Below, in pieces: positions 48,043-56,700 of a DNA stretch of 64,000 bases. The stretch spans positions 434,001 through 498,000 of the forward strand of contig NZ_RKRG01000001.1 of NCBI RefSeq assembly GCF_003814835.1, in the 5' to 3' direction. This stretch comes from Methanobrevibacter gottschalkii DSM 11977 (GTDB taxonomy: Archaea > Methanobacteriota > Methanobacteria > Methanobacteriales > Methanobacteriaceae). The notes below the pieces were generated by a model, which saw nothing but the letters and a program-made list of their open reading frames with translations, did not search any database and was not told the origin of the DNA. Made by a program: the position numbers and the translations under genes. Numbering within the stretch: the first letter of the stretch is position 1; the number at the start of each line of letters is the position of its first letter.

Positions 48043-48627
48043 TTAAATTTTATACGCATTAATCAATGTTATATCTTCGAAAAAAAAGTGCTCTTTTTTT
48101 GCAATTTCTGAAATAAAACCTAATTTATCGAGTTTTTTCAGTGTTTCTTCATTATCTGATAGTGAAGACTGTATCATCTGCACTATTCCGCCATCATTTA
48201 AGTGATTTCCCACTTCATTTAAAAAGGCATCAATAACTTTTCTACCATCTAATCCACCGTCAAAAGCATAATTTATTGTGTCATCTAAAACCTCCCCTTT
48301 TTCAGTAGGCAGATATGGAGTATTGAATAAAATTACATCAAACTTTCTATTCTGCACGGGGTCAAACAAATTTCCAAATAATATTTCAATATTTTCAATG
48401 TTATTTGCTTCAAAATTTTTGCATGCAAGTTCACATGCATCAAAATTAATGTCTGTTACAGTAATATTGTCTGTAAGTCTTGAAGCATACATTGCAACAA
48501 TACCCGATCCAGTTCCAATTTCCAGCACACTTTGTCCTTTTTTAATCTGTAAGTTATCAGCAAGTAAATAGCTGTCTTCAGCGGGAATATAAACATTATC
48601 ATCAATATTAATTTTAAAATCAGGCAT
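48043..48627 (-). CDS. HemK/PrmC-like N5-glutamine methyltransferase (archaeal Mtq2 type)
   Basis: 194 residues, SAM-dependent class I methyltransferase. YIPAEDSYLLADNL at 13-26 is the usual start of the archaeal/eukaryotic HemK2 group; the SAM loop is VLEIGTGSGIVAMYA, and the catalytic motif is F-N-T-P-Y-L-P, a variant of NPPY. In archaea and eukaryotes the enzyme works with Trm112 to methylate the GGQ glutamine of the release factor aRF1; that target is inferred. It follows rsmA with 6 bases between and lies at the end of the DUF655-rsmA-hemK run. Confidence 0.9.
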   Translation of the reverse strand: MPDFKINIDDNVYIPAEDSYLLADNLQIKKGQSVLEIGTGSGIVAMYASRLTDNITVTDINFDACELACKNFEANNIENIEILFGNLFDPVQNRKFDVILFNTPYLPTEKGEVLDDTINYAFDGGLDGRKVIDAFLNEVGNHLNDGGIVQMIQSSLSDNEETLKKLDKLGFISEIAKKEHFFFEDITLINAYKI

Positions 48628-48633
48628 AGTAAT

Positions 48634-49506
48634 CTATCCGTTTAAAATTGAATTTAAATCTTTAGATAAAAATAGTATTTCTTCAGGTGTTACTACAACA
48701 ACTCTTTTTTTGAGATAATTATTTAGTTTTTCATCTTCAATTTCATTCATACATTTTTTCATTTCTTTTTTATCAAGATTAGTTATTATGTGTCTAGAAT
48801 CAATCAATGCATTTCTAATTTTTTTGTTTCTATGCTGAAATAATGCTTTTGTAAATTTGGAATAAATTTTAAAATCTTCAAGTGAAATTTTATTCTTTTT
48901 TGGTGTTAATTTTACAACTGTTGAATCAATTTTTGGTTTTGGAATAAAACTTTCAGAACTCACATCTGTTAATTTTTTCACATCACATTTGAAATGTAGC
49001 ATAGCTGAAAGTCTAGAATAATTTTTAGTTCCAACTTCCCCATTCATACGATCAGCAAACTCTTTTTGATACATTAAAATAGCTAAATCAAAATCATATT
49101 CTAAAAATTTAAAAGTAATAGGTGATGAGATTTGATAAGGTAGATTGGAGATGATTTTATTGAATTTTGGAAATTCAATATTTAAAGCATCTTCATTGAG
49201 TAATTCTACATTATCTATTTTTTCTTCTTTAAGTCTTTTGGCTAATATGTCACATATATTTTTATCTTGTTCAATAGCTATTACTTTTTTAGCTTTTTTG
49301 GCAAGTTCAATTGTTAATGTTCCAATTCCAGTCCCAATTTCTAAGATTACATCATTTTCATTGATGTTTCCAAAGTTAATGATTTGATCTCTTTTATTTT
49401 TATCAATTAGATAATTTTGACCAAGATTCTTATTTAACTTTATCCCATTTTGATTTAAGATGCTTTTAGTTGTCTTAGAAAGGGATATGGAATTTTCACT
49501 ATTCAA
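48634..49506 (-). CDS. rsmA: 16S rRNA dimethyladenosine transferase RsmA (KsgA/Dim1)
   Basis: 290 residues. Dimethylates the two adjacent adenosines of the last helix of 16S rRNA, a late step of small-subunit assembly. Motifs: NLGQNYLIDKNKRDQI near the N terminus, VILEIGTGIGTLTIELAKKAKKVIAIEQD with the SAM loop and acidic end, NEDALNIEFPKFNKIISNLPYQISSPITFK with catalytic NLPY, and the C-terminal helical domain with FQHRNKKIRNAL. An 8-base gap from the DUF655 gene upstream makes an operon, a link kept in many Euryarchaeota. Confidence 0.96.
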   Translation of the reverse strand: MNSENSISLSKTTKSILNQNGIKLNKNLGQNYLIDKNKRDQIINFGNINENDVILEIGTGIGTLTIELAKKAKKVIAIEQDKNICDILAKRLKEEKIDNVELLNEDALNIEFPKFNKIISNLPYQISSPITFKFLEYDFDLAILMYQKEFADRMNGEVGTKNYSRLSAMLHFKCDVKKLTDVSSESFIPKPKIDSTVVKLTPKKNKISLEDFKIYSKFTKALFQHRNKKIRNALIDSRHIITNLDKKEMKKCMNEIEDEKLNNYLKKRVVVVTPEEILFLSKDLNSILNG

Positions 49507-49514
49507 TTTATCAC

Positions 49515-50147
49515 TTATCTTGGATTTCTAGGTTTTTTTGGAACCTGTGTAAATATGTAATATTTACTTTTGCCTCTTTTAATTGCATTTCTATCCAATT
49601 CTTGTTTAACTCTGTTTACTATCATTCCTGCAGGGTCGGTTAATGTTGGGAGTCTTTCGGTTATATCTTTGAAACTTTCAAATGGTTTTTCTTCTCTGGC
49701 ATTAATAATGTCCCACATATATTTTTTACCGATTCCTGGAATTAACTCAAGTGTATGGAGCCTTGTACTAACGGCTCCAGTTGTATTGAAAAAGTTAACA
49801 TATTTTTCTTCGTTTGATTCAACAATGTCTCTGATTGTGTAATCTAATTCAATTCTACTTGTTGCAGTTAATCTTTCAAAGTTTAATCTTCCAAGTACTC
49901 TATATATTTTATCTTTTTTTCCTTGTCCTATAAATACTGTGTCTCCTATTTCTAAATCAACACCATTTTTAGGAGCTAATTCAAGTAAAGTGAATTGTTC
50001 TGTACCAATAGCTTGAGCAATAGGTTTTCCGCCAAATTTAGACATATCTGACTTAACATAGCCTCTGCTTAAATAATCAAGAACAACAGCATATTGTTCT
50101 TTTTTTACAGTTGGTTTTTTTCCATTTCTTTTTTTATTATCAACCAT
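49515..50147 (-). CDS. DUF655 protein with helix-hairpin-helix
   Basis: 210 residues from the ATG at 50147, with GTGAT before it; an in-frame GTG 9 bases upstream is also possible. Basic N terminus (NKKRNGKKPTVKKEQYAVV), then an OB-like part (EIGDTVFIGQGKKDKIYRVLGR) and a helix-hairpin-helix LELIPGIGKKYMWDIINARE near residue 135-155, typical of DUF655. The family is archaeal, binds nucleic acid by fold, and is usually next to ksgA/rsmA, as here. A role in ribosome assembly or RNA handling is inferred. TATA-like TTTATATAGC lies about 40 bases upstream of the start on the minus strand. Confidence 0.88.
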   Translation of the reverse strand: MVDNKKRNGKKPTVKKEQYAVVLDYLSRGYVKSDMSKFGGKPIAQAIGTEQFTLLELAPKNGVDLEIGDTVFIGQGKKDKIYRVLGRLNFERLTATSRIELDYTIRDIVESNEEKYVNFFNTTGAVSTRLHTLELIPGIGKKYMWDIINAREEKPFESFKDITERLPTLTDPAGMIVNRVKQELDRNAIKRGKSKYYIFTQVPKKPRNPR

Positions 50148-50279
50148 CTTTATCACTCACTATTGTTTTTATAAAATAAACTAGCTATATAAATAAACTA
50201 TTTAATAAATTTATTTGTTAAGTATAATAAAGATATCTAAAAAAAGTATATTTGACGGTAATAAAATTATAAAAAATAA

Positions 50280-50308
50280 TAAAAAAAGAGAATAGCCCAA
50301 AACTATTC
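50280..50308 (-). terminator. terminator of the rpl21e-rpoF unit
   Basis: On the minus strand GAATAG-TTTTGGG-CTATTC (50308 to 50290) followed by TCTTTTTTTATT. The rpoF stop codon (50303-50305) lies in the first arm. Confidence 0.7.
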
Positions 50309-50656
50309 TTCAATATTGTATTGTTCTAAGAGTTCAAGTATCTTTTCCATATCGGGTTTTTCAATTTTTATAGCTTCTTTAGCGAAGATTAATCTTAAAT
50401 CTGCTAAATCTTTTGGAACTAAATCTACGATACGTACAGCAACTTTATCTCTTAGGCCAAATTCTTCTTGGAGTTTTTCAATAATTTCTTCTGAATCTTC
50501 AACAGAATATCTTTTAAATCTTGCAAGATGATTTAAAGTAATATTCTGTTCGTAGTTTAATTCATTGTCTTCTGAAAAATCTTCAAGAACTTTTTTTACT
50601 TCTGCACTTGATATTGGTTCACTTTCAATAATTTCTTTTCCAATCATAGAAATCAT
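50303..50656 (-). CDS. rpoF: DNA-directed RNA polymerase subunit F (Rpb4-like)
   Basis: 117 residues. Forms the stalk of archaeal RNA polymerase with subunit E. All-helical; [23 protein letters not shown] at the N terminus, [22 protein letters not shown] in the middle and the C-terminal [20 protein letters not shown] match Rpb4/RpoF. Its first ATG overlaps the TGA of rpl21e (ATGA). A second ATG 9 bases on, giving MIGKEI, is an equally good start. The rpl21e-rpoF pair is conserved in Euryarchaeota. Confidence 0.95.
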   Translation of the reverse strand: MISMIGKEIIESEPISSAEVKKVLEDFSEDNELNYEQNITLNHLARFKRYSVEDSEEIIEKLQEEFGLRDKVAVRIVDLVPKDLADLRLIFAKEAIKIEKPDMEKILELLEQYNIEE

Positions 50657-50943
50657 TTTTGTAATTTTAAATGGTCTGGTCTTACAATTAATTCTTTTGC
50701 TTTGTTTCCTTCTTTTAAGGATACAATATATGCTTTACCTTTTTGACCAGTAACCTTTCCAGTTTTACCATGGAATCTAGGAGCCGGTTGTCCTTTTTGA
50801 ATACTTGGGTTGATAGTAATATGAACTAAATCTCCATCTTCAAACCTTTGCATTCTGTTAGTAATAGGATTGGTTCTACCTGGTCTTTGGGTTTTTGTCA
50901 TTTTTTTTCTTGATCTACTTTTTAATCCTCTTGATCTTTGCAT
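50653..50943 (-). CDS. rpl21e: 50S ribosomal protein L21e
   Basis: 96 residues, highly basic. [20 protein letters not shown] at the start, then a beta-rich SH3-like part with [30 protein letters not shown] and [24 protein letters not shown], diagnostic of eL21. Ribosome site AGAGGTTATATT on the minus strand. It heads a unit with rpoF and is preceded by a leader with two inverted repeats (50985-51036 and 51054-51077). Confidence 0.97.
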   Translation of the reverse strand: MQRSRGLKSRSRKKMTKTQRPGRTNPITNRMQRFEDGDLVHITINPSIQKGQPAPRFHGKTGKVTGQKGKAYIVSLKEGNKAKELIVRPDHLKLQK

Positions 50944-50984
50944 AATATAACCTCTTATAAACTGTCTGGGTATATTTGATTAAT

Positions 50985-51036
50985 CTATGTTATCAGCTAC
51001 CTAGTATTAAATTGCCCATAAATACTAGTAACATAG
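50985..51036 (-). promoter_or_regulatory. structured leader hairpin before rpl21e
   Basis: Nested inverted repeat: CTATGTTA (50985-50992) pairs with TAACATAG (51029-51036), and CTAGTATT (51001-51008) with AATACTAG (51021-51028), giving 16 base pairs with an 8-base bulge (50993-51000) and a 12-base loop. It lies between the probable TATA element near 51107 and the rpl21e start, so it should be in the mRNA leader. Confidence 0.5.
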
Positions 51037-51053
51037 AATGTGAAAATAATTTA

Positions 51054-51077
51054 ATTATCACTCAGTAACATGATAAT
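51054..51077 (-). promoter_or_regulatory. second dyad before rpl21e
   Basis: ATTATCA (51054-51060) and TGATAAT (51071-51077) around CTCAGTAACA. It lies close to the predicted transcription start (TATA-like GTATATTAA near 51100-51110 on the minus strand), so it may be an operator or the first leader hairpin. AGTAACAT occurs here and again at 51027-51034 inside the larger hairpin. Confidence 0.4.
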
Positions 51078-51178
51078 ATTATAATTTTGGTTTATGCTAT
51101 TAATATACTTTTAGTTTTTTAGCATTTATTGAAATTTATAATAAAAATTTTTTAAATAGGGTTTTATGGTTTTAAAAA

Positions 51179-51210
51179 TGGTGTGTGAAGATAACCAATT
51201 AGTTATCTTC
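51179..51210 (-). terminator. hairpin at the nrdD 3' end
   Basis: GAAGATAAC (51187-51195) and GTTATCTTC (51202-51210) enclose the nrdD stop codon at 51199-51201. On the minus strand it is followed by ACACACCATTTTTAAAA. Confidence 0.6.
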
Positions 51211-53517
51211 AAATCTTCTTCTGTCAATTAATTCTTGACGTTTACCTGGGTTCCATCCGCCAGATGCAGATTTTGCACGTCCAACTTGTTGTACGTATCC
51301 TGTAATTCTATCATACCATTCTACATCTTCTTTTTCACCGCAGGTAGGACAAACATTGTTTAATCCTTTCATTAAAGTTTTACATTTAAGACAGAAACTT
51401 AATGCTGAGCTGTAAGCCCAGAATCCTATATCGGATTTTTTAGCAATTTTATTAGTTAAACTCATTAAAGAATCAGGATCAGAGTATGATTCACCCATGA
51501 ATGCATGGAAGATATGTCCGCCAGGTGTTATACTGTGATATTGTTCTTCAATTTTGATTTTTTCGATAAGTGAAAGTCCTGTGTCTACCGGTACATGGGA
51601 AGAGTTAGTGTAGTAGTTTGCATTTCCTTCACCTTGAACGATAGCTTGATCTCCATATTGTTTTTTATCAAGAGTTGCGAATCTGTAAGCAGTAGATTCA
51701 GCAGGAGTTTGAATAACAGACCATCTGAGTCCAGTTTCATCTTTTAATTGATTAGCTCTATCATTAATATATTCAATGCATTTTACTCCAAATTTGTTTG
51801 CATCAGCATTTTCAATACCTGCACCAAATAATGATGATAACATTTCGTTAAGTCCAACGAAACCAAATGATAAAGTTGAATTTTGGATTCTGTAGTATGA
51901 ATCTTCAGCTACTTGTTGTTTTAAGAAGGGTAAGATATGGAAATCATTTAAACATTTTAATCCTTGTTCTCTTCTAAGCATTAAAGTTTCAACCGCAAGA
52001 TCCATGTATTCATCTAAATATTCGAATACTTGACTTTCATCTTTAGATTGGTATCCTATTCTTGGTAAGTTTAAAGTAACATATGCAAGGTTACCAGTTC
52101 TTAAACAGTCTTGATCCCAGTCACCAGTCCAAGTATCTTGTAAACAAGTTCTACATCCCATGTAGTTTGCCATGTTTCCTCTGTATTTAGGGAACATATT
52201 TACAAAGTAGGAAGAACCATATTTTGCAGATAATTCATGAACTAATCTAATATCCTCTTCGTATTCACTAGTCATTGTTTCTTTACGGAGGGTGTAAATT
52301 GTGTTAGGGAATAAATGAGGTTTTCCTTCGTTATCTCCTTCTAATAATGTTTCAGTGAATGCTCTTTGAATTAATCTGGTTTCTTCTTCGAAGTCAGCAT
52401 AGGTTCCAACTACTTGTCCTTTTGGTCCGTATGCAGTTTCTTCTTTTAAGAAGTCCGGAACACCAAATTCTAATGCCATACTTGTGAATGGAACTTGTGA
52501 TCCTCTTGCTGCATATGCCATGTTTAAGTTGTAAACAAGCATTTGTACTGATTGTTTGATTTCTTCGTAGGTTCTTCCTCTTGCAAATGGTGCTACAAAT
52601 ACGTTCCAAAGTGACATTCCTTGTCCTCCGGACATATTTTGTTGTGCTGCAAGCATGATTTCGCCAGTGTGGTTCATTAAAGTTTCCATGTGGTTTGGTG
52701 CTCCTGCAATGGAAGTGTGGTCACCAGTACCGTCTACTTTAAGTCCGTATTTGATGAAAGTTCTAATGTCGTGTTGCATACAGTTTAAAGGTCTGCCTGC
52801 AAAGAATTCTAAATCATGAATGTGAATATCGCCAGACATGTGTGCATCTGCTAAATGTGCAGGGAGCATTTTTAAAAGTGCATATTGTTTTAATGCTTCA
52901 TCTGCAACATGTTTGTGGATACTTTCAGGATTGTGAATCATGTTTGCGTTATCCCTGTTACCGTTTTCAATTAAATTTGTAATGTTGTATACAGGAATAC
53001 CTAAACGAGTGTAACGACTTCTTAAATCTTCTAATCCATATTCTACTAATTTAGTGTTAACAATTTCTCTGATCATTGGAGCAGTTAAGTATTCTACATT
53101 TAATTTTTTCAGTTCTTTCCAAGTTTCAGTTGCAATTTCGAATGCAGTTTCTTGGCTTGCTCCAGTTTCTTCAATTAAAGTGTTTGCAATTTTTGATAAG
53201 TCAAATGCTTCAATAGTATCTCTAGAAGTACGTACTTTTAATCTGGTACTTGCTAAATATTTGTTTGCAATTTCAGAATCAATGTCTTCTAAACATTCAT
53301 GCACTATTTTTTTGATTTCTTTAGTTTTGATTCCGTCGTATAATTGTGATACTACTGTTGCTACAATTTTGTCGGATTCAAAAAATGGAGTTTCAACCAT
53401 TACTAATGATTTCAATAACTTTTCATAGCTGAACCTTTCTTTAATCCCGTTATTTTTTTCTACATTAATTTTTGTAGATTCATGTAAATTTTTTCCTAAT
53501 TCTGAAGTTCTTTCCAT
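51199..53517 (-). CDS. nrdD: anaerobic ribonucleoside-triphosphate reductase (class III)
   Basis: 772 residues. Makes dNTPs with a glycyl radical; destroyed by oxygen. The N-terminal ATP-cone (NGIKERFSYEKLLKSL to IKKIVHECLEDID, about 25-95) gives allosteric control. The catalytic barrel includes GDIHIHDLEFFAGRPLNCMQHD, NMSGGQGMSLWNVFVAPFARG and MGCRTCL. Near the C terminus, CLKCKTLMKG and CPTCGEKE form the zinc site and RITGYVQQVG carries the radical glycine. The activase NrdG is not adjacent. The upstream region has a TTCG/CGAA dyad and an 18-bp element shared with RPA and helicase promoters. Confidence 0.97.
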   Translation of the reverse strand: MERTSELGKNLHESTKINVEKNNGIKERFSYEKLLKSLVMVETPFFESDKIVATVVSQLYDGIKTKEIKKIVHECLEDIDSEIANKYLASTRLKVRTSRDTIEAFDLSKIANTLIEETGASQETAFEIATETWKELKKLNVEYLTAPMIREIVNTKLVEYGLEDLRSRYTRLGIPVYNITNLIENGNRDNANMIHNPESIHKHVADEALKQYALLKMLPAHLADAHMSGDIHIHDLEFFAGRPLNCMQHDIRTFIKYGLKVDGTGDHTSIAGAPNHMETLMNHTGEIMLAAQQNMSGGQGMSLWNVFVAPFARGRTYEEIKQSVQMLVYNLNMAYAARGSQVPFTSMALEFGVPDFLKEETAYGPKGQVVGTYADFEEETRLIQRAFTETLLEGDNEGKPHLFPNTIYTLRKETMTSEYEEDIRLVHELSAKYGSSYFVNMFPKYRGNMANYMGCRTCLQDTWTGDWDQDCLRTGNLAYVTLNLPRIGYQSKDESQVFEYLDEYMDLAVETLMLRREQGLKCLNDFHILPFLKQQVAEDSYYRIQNSTLSFGFVGLNEMLSSLFGAGIENADANKFGVKCIEYINDRANQLKDETGLRWSVIQTPAESTAYRFATLDKKQYGDQAIVQGEGNANYYTNSSHVPVDTGLSLIEKIKIEEQYHSITPGGHIFHAFMGESYSDPDSLMSLTNKIAKKSDIGFWAYSSALSFCLKCKTLMKGLNNVCPTCGEKEDVEWYDRITGYVQQVGRAKSASGGWNPGKRQELIDRRRFEDN

Positions 53518-53610
53518 TTAAACACACCATTTTCTCTTTTTGACCATATTTTAAATTTGAGAGTGGATGCTCTCACATGCAATAATATATATTTAGACAT
53601 GTATAATAAT

Positions 53611-53630
53611 TGTTCGTATTTTAACGAACA
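53611..53630 (-). promoter_or_regulatory. TGTTCG-N8-CGAACA dyad in the nrdD leader
   Basis: Perfect 6-bp arms with an 8-base spacer, about 30-40 bases downstream of the nrdD TATA box, where binding would block transcription. The arms contain the half site of the CGAACAGTTCG dyad between fprA and msvR. Candidate redox operator. Confidence 0.55.
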
Positions 53631-53636
53631 TTACTA

Positions 53637-53660
53637 ATACTACATTGATTTTTGTAGTAT
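53637..53660 (-). promoter_or_regulatory. ATACTACA-N8-TGTAGTAT dyad at the nrdD core promoter
   Basis: Perfect 8-bp arms (53637-53644 and 53653-53660) with an 8-base spacer; it overlaps the edge of the TATA box TTTTATATACT (53657-53667, minus strand) and the transcription start. Centre-to-centre distance to the TTCG dyad is 28 bp. Likely a regulator site. Confidence 0.5.
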
Positions 53661-53736
53661 ATAAAATGCTCGACTTGCATTTAACAAATTATGTCATGAT
53701 AGTTGTTATTTTTTTAATGTTAAAAATTAAAAATCC

Positions 53737-53754
53737 AAGAGCATTTGAAAAGTA
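53737..53754 (-). promoter_or_regulatory. 18-bp upstream element, copy 3 (nrdD)
   Basis: TACTTTTCAAATGCTCTT on the minus strand, 5 bases after the polC stop and 220 bases before the nrdD start. It points toward nrdD. The spacing to the nrdD TATA box is about 70 bases, longer than at RPA and the helicase. Confidence 0.6.
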
Positions 53755-53759
53755 GTTTC

Positions 53760-56700
53760 TTAGAAAAAGATATCTAAAGAACTCTGTTTTGATTTATCAC
53801 TTTCAAACAATGAGTTAATACCAAATTCTTGGATTTCAAGACGCTGTTTCAAGTAATGTGAAACAGGATATCTGTTAACAAGCTCTTGTGATATCTCAAG
53901 ATATTTAGTAACTGATCCTTTTGAAACTGATAGAATTAAATTACCTCCACACTTACATTTTCCAGTAAGTGGCATCCTTCTATATTTAGCGCCGCATTTA
54001 GGGCATCTTACTTTTTGTTTGGAGAATGCTCTTGAGTTACCCATTATATCAGGTAAGAAATGTGATGATAAAACTTTTTCCACAACACCTCTTTGGTCTA
54101 CTGCTCTAATAGTTTCAGCAAGTGCAATTTGAGCTTCAACTTTTTCTCTCATTGAAGGTAATCTTTTATAGAGGCAGACAGTAGGTCCGGCATGTATGCT
54201 TGAGGTATGATGGGAAAACATTAATCCTTCATATTGTTGTGGAGTTCCTAAATGCATTTCTACATTATCAATGTATTTTAAAACCTCTGCAGGCTTATGA
54301 GGAGTATAAGTTTCTTCATAAAATTCCACCGGGAATCTTTCAAAGATGTCTAAGTTGTGAGATTCATCATCTATCTCTTCAGGATCAATTCTTGAAGATA
54401 AAACTAAAGGAGCATCCATACTTCCTCCCCGGGTATTCGGCAGATATGATTTTGAAAAGTTAATTAATGCATCCAATAATAACATTACTGCATCTTCGTC
54501 ACTGTCACAGTTCCTACGTTTTGCTGAATGGAAGTAAGGGTGAGCATAACAAGCTAATGCTTTTGTAAATCCTACAATTCTTCCAAGTACTCCTGCAGAT
54601 GTATGCGGAGCAAGTCCTGCGACTAAATGCCCAATTAAATCACTTTTCTCTTTAACATTATAGAATGGATCCATATCGTAATATCTTTCAAGTTCGTCAT
54701 CAATGTATTGGGCAGTACGAAGTAAATACTCGCCACAATTGTCTGAAATGACGATGTCTTGAACTTTAAGTTCAATGATCTGATTTTCATTTTCAATTGG
54801 ATTTCCGTAACAATCTTTTTCATAACCCATTTTAAGTAGTTTTTCAACTGTAACTCCAATTTCCTTTGGGATAAAATGAGTAAGTGGCAAGTCAGTTGAA
54901 TCGTGTCTAATAGTTCCATCTTTAAAAGTGAATACTTCATGTTTTGCCCTAAGTATTCCTTTTTCGATAGGTTCTGGTAATTTGGATTCAGAAATCATAC
55001 CAACTACTCCTTTAACTTCATCAACACGTCTTACTTTAACATTATCTGATGCTTTTTTAAGCATAGTTGCAAGGGGAATAGTTTTTTGAGACGGTTTTCC
55101 TACTTCAGTTGGGCTGCCACATTTAGGGCAAAGTGATCCAAATGAACTTATTCCACATTCTGGGTTTGTACATTTTCTTCTAGAAATATCTACTTTCACA
55201 CTTCCTTTTTTAGCAGCTGTTGCCACAAGTCTTCTAGAACCACCATTATTTCCTATTGGTATTAATCCATGAGGGGCGGGTTTCATTAATCTTTCTTTTG
55301 ATTTTTCAGGCCTACCTACACGGGTACCAATGTATGCTGGAGCTTTATTTTTTATTTCAATAGGTGAAATTTCGTTTACTGCTTCTATAGTTGTTTCATT
55401 TTCTGGTAGTTTTTTGGGCAATGTTTCTAAAAGTGAATAAGAATGGTCTTTATCAATGATAATTTTATCATTGCGTACAATGTGGGGGACACCTATGATT
55501 TCAAGAATTCTTTTTTGATATGATAAATCGAGTTTCATTCCTTCATCCTTATTAAATGTTGATTTTCCATTTTCAATCAAATCAATTAATGAATTTAAAT
55601 CTTCAATTGTCACATCATTGTAACAGTATGTATATTTAGGATGGAGAGGAATGTTATACTCCTTAGATAAATTAAATGCTTCAGTAGCTGATAAATATTC
55701 ATATTCAAGCTTATACAAGTCTAAATCAGTATTTTCTGCATCAAACTTATCACTTCTCATCAATAATTGAATCCACCATTCTTCACACCATCCGGAGGGA
55801 TATAATGTTTGGTTGTTTCTTAAGAATTCTCCAAATGCAACAAGCATATCACCAAGGAATAATATTTCAACAACATCTTTTTTAACTTCCCTTGCTTTTT
55901 TTACAGAATCAAGAATTAATACATCACCATTTTTAAGTTTAACTGTAGGTCCTTCAATTGAATCCACGGGAACCACACAGTTACCTTTTCCGGGATACTC
56001 AATTTTAAGTTGTGTTCCAACTGCTAAAAAATCAAGCAAGGCCATTGTTGCTGGGTGAACACCCATAGTTGCAAGACCAGTATTTCTAGATCGTCCATAT
56101 CTTAATCTAAATGCACCTTTCTCAGAGGGGTATCCAAGAACTGGTCTTCCACCAATGATATCTTGAATATATTTAGGTTCACTAACAATTTCACTGTCTC
56201 CTGAATCCTCTTTTGAATCGTCTTTTTTAGGTTTTGAGTATTCTTCAAGCCAATTCCAATCTAGACCTAATTTATTTGAGATTTTTTTAATCTTTTTAGA
56301 TTTTTGGATAACTCCTTCAACCATTGCAAGAAGAGCTCCGCCACGAATATTATTGGTTTCAACACGTTCTAAATCACGATGAGATACTTCTACTTTGTCA
56401 GTCTGTTCTCCTGAAACTTCTACAGGAATATGGTTTGCTGCAAATCTCACTTCTTCTGGTGTTGGTGAGTATTGTAAATTTGTAACTTCTGATTCGTATA
56501 ATTCAACTTCTTCTACATATCTTTCGATTTCATCATCGATTGGTTTGAATGCATCAATGCCAATAGCTTGTCTAATTTTATCCCCTAAAAGTACTGCTAG
56601 TGCTGCTGCTGTTCCTCCTGCACTTCTGATTGGTCCTGCAAAATATACTCCTATATATTTTGTTCCATCAAAGTTATCTTTAATTTTGACATCTGAAATT

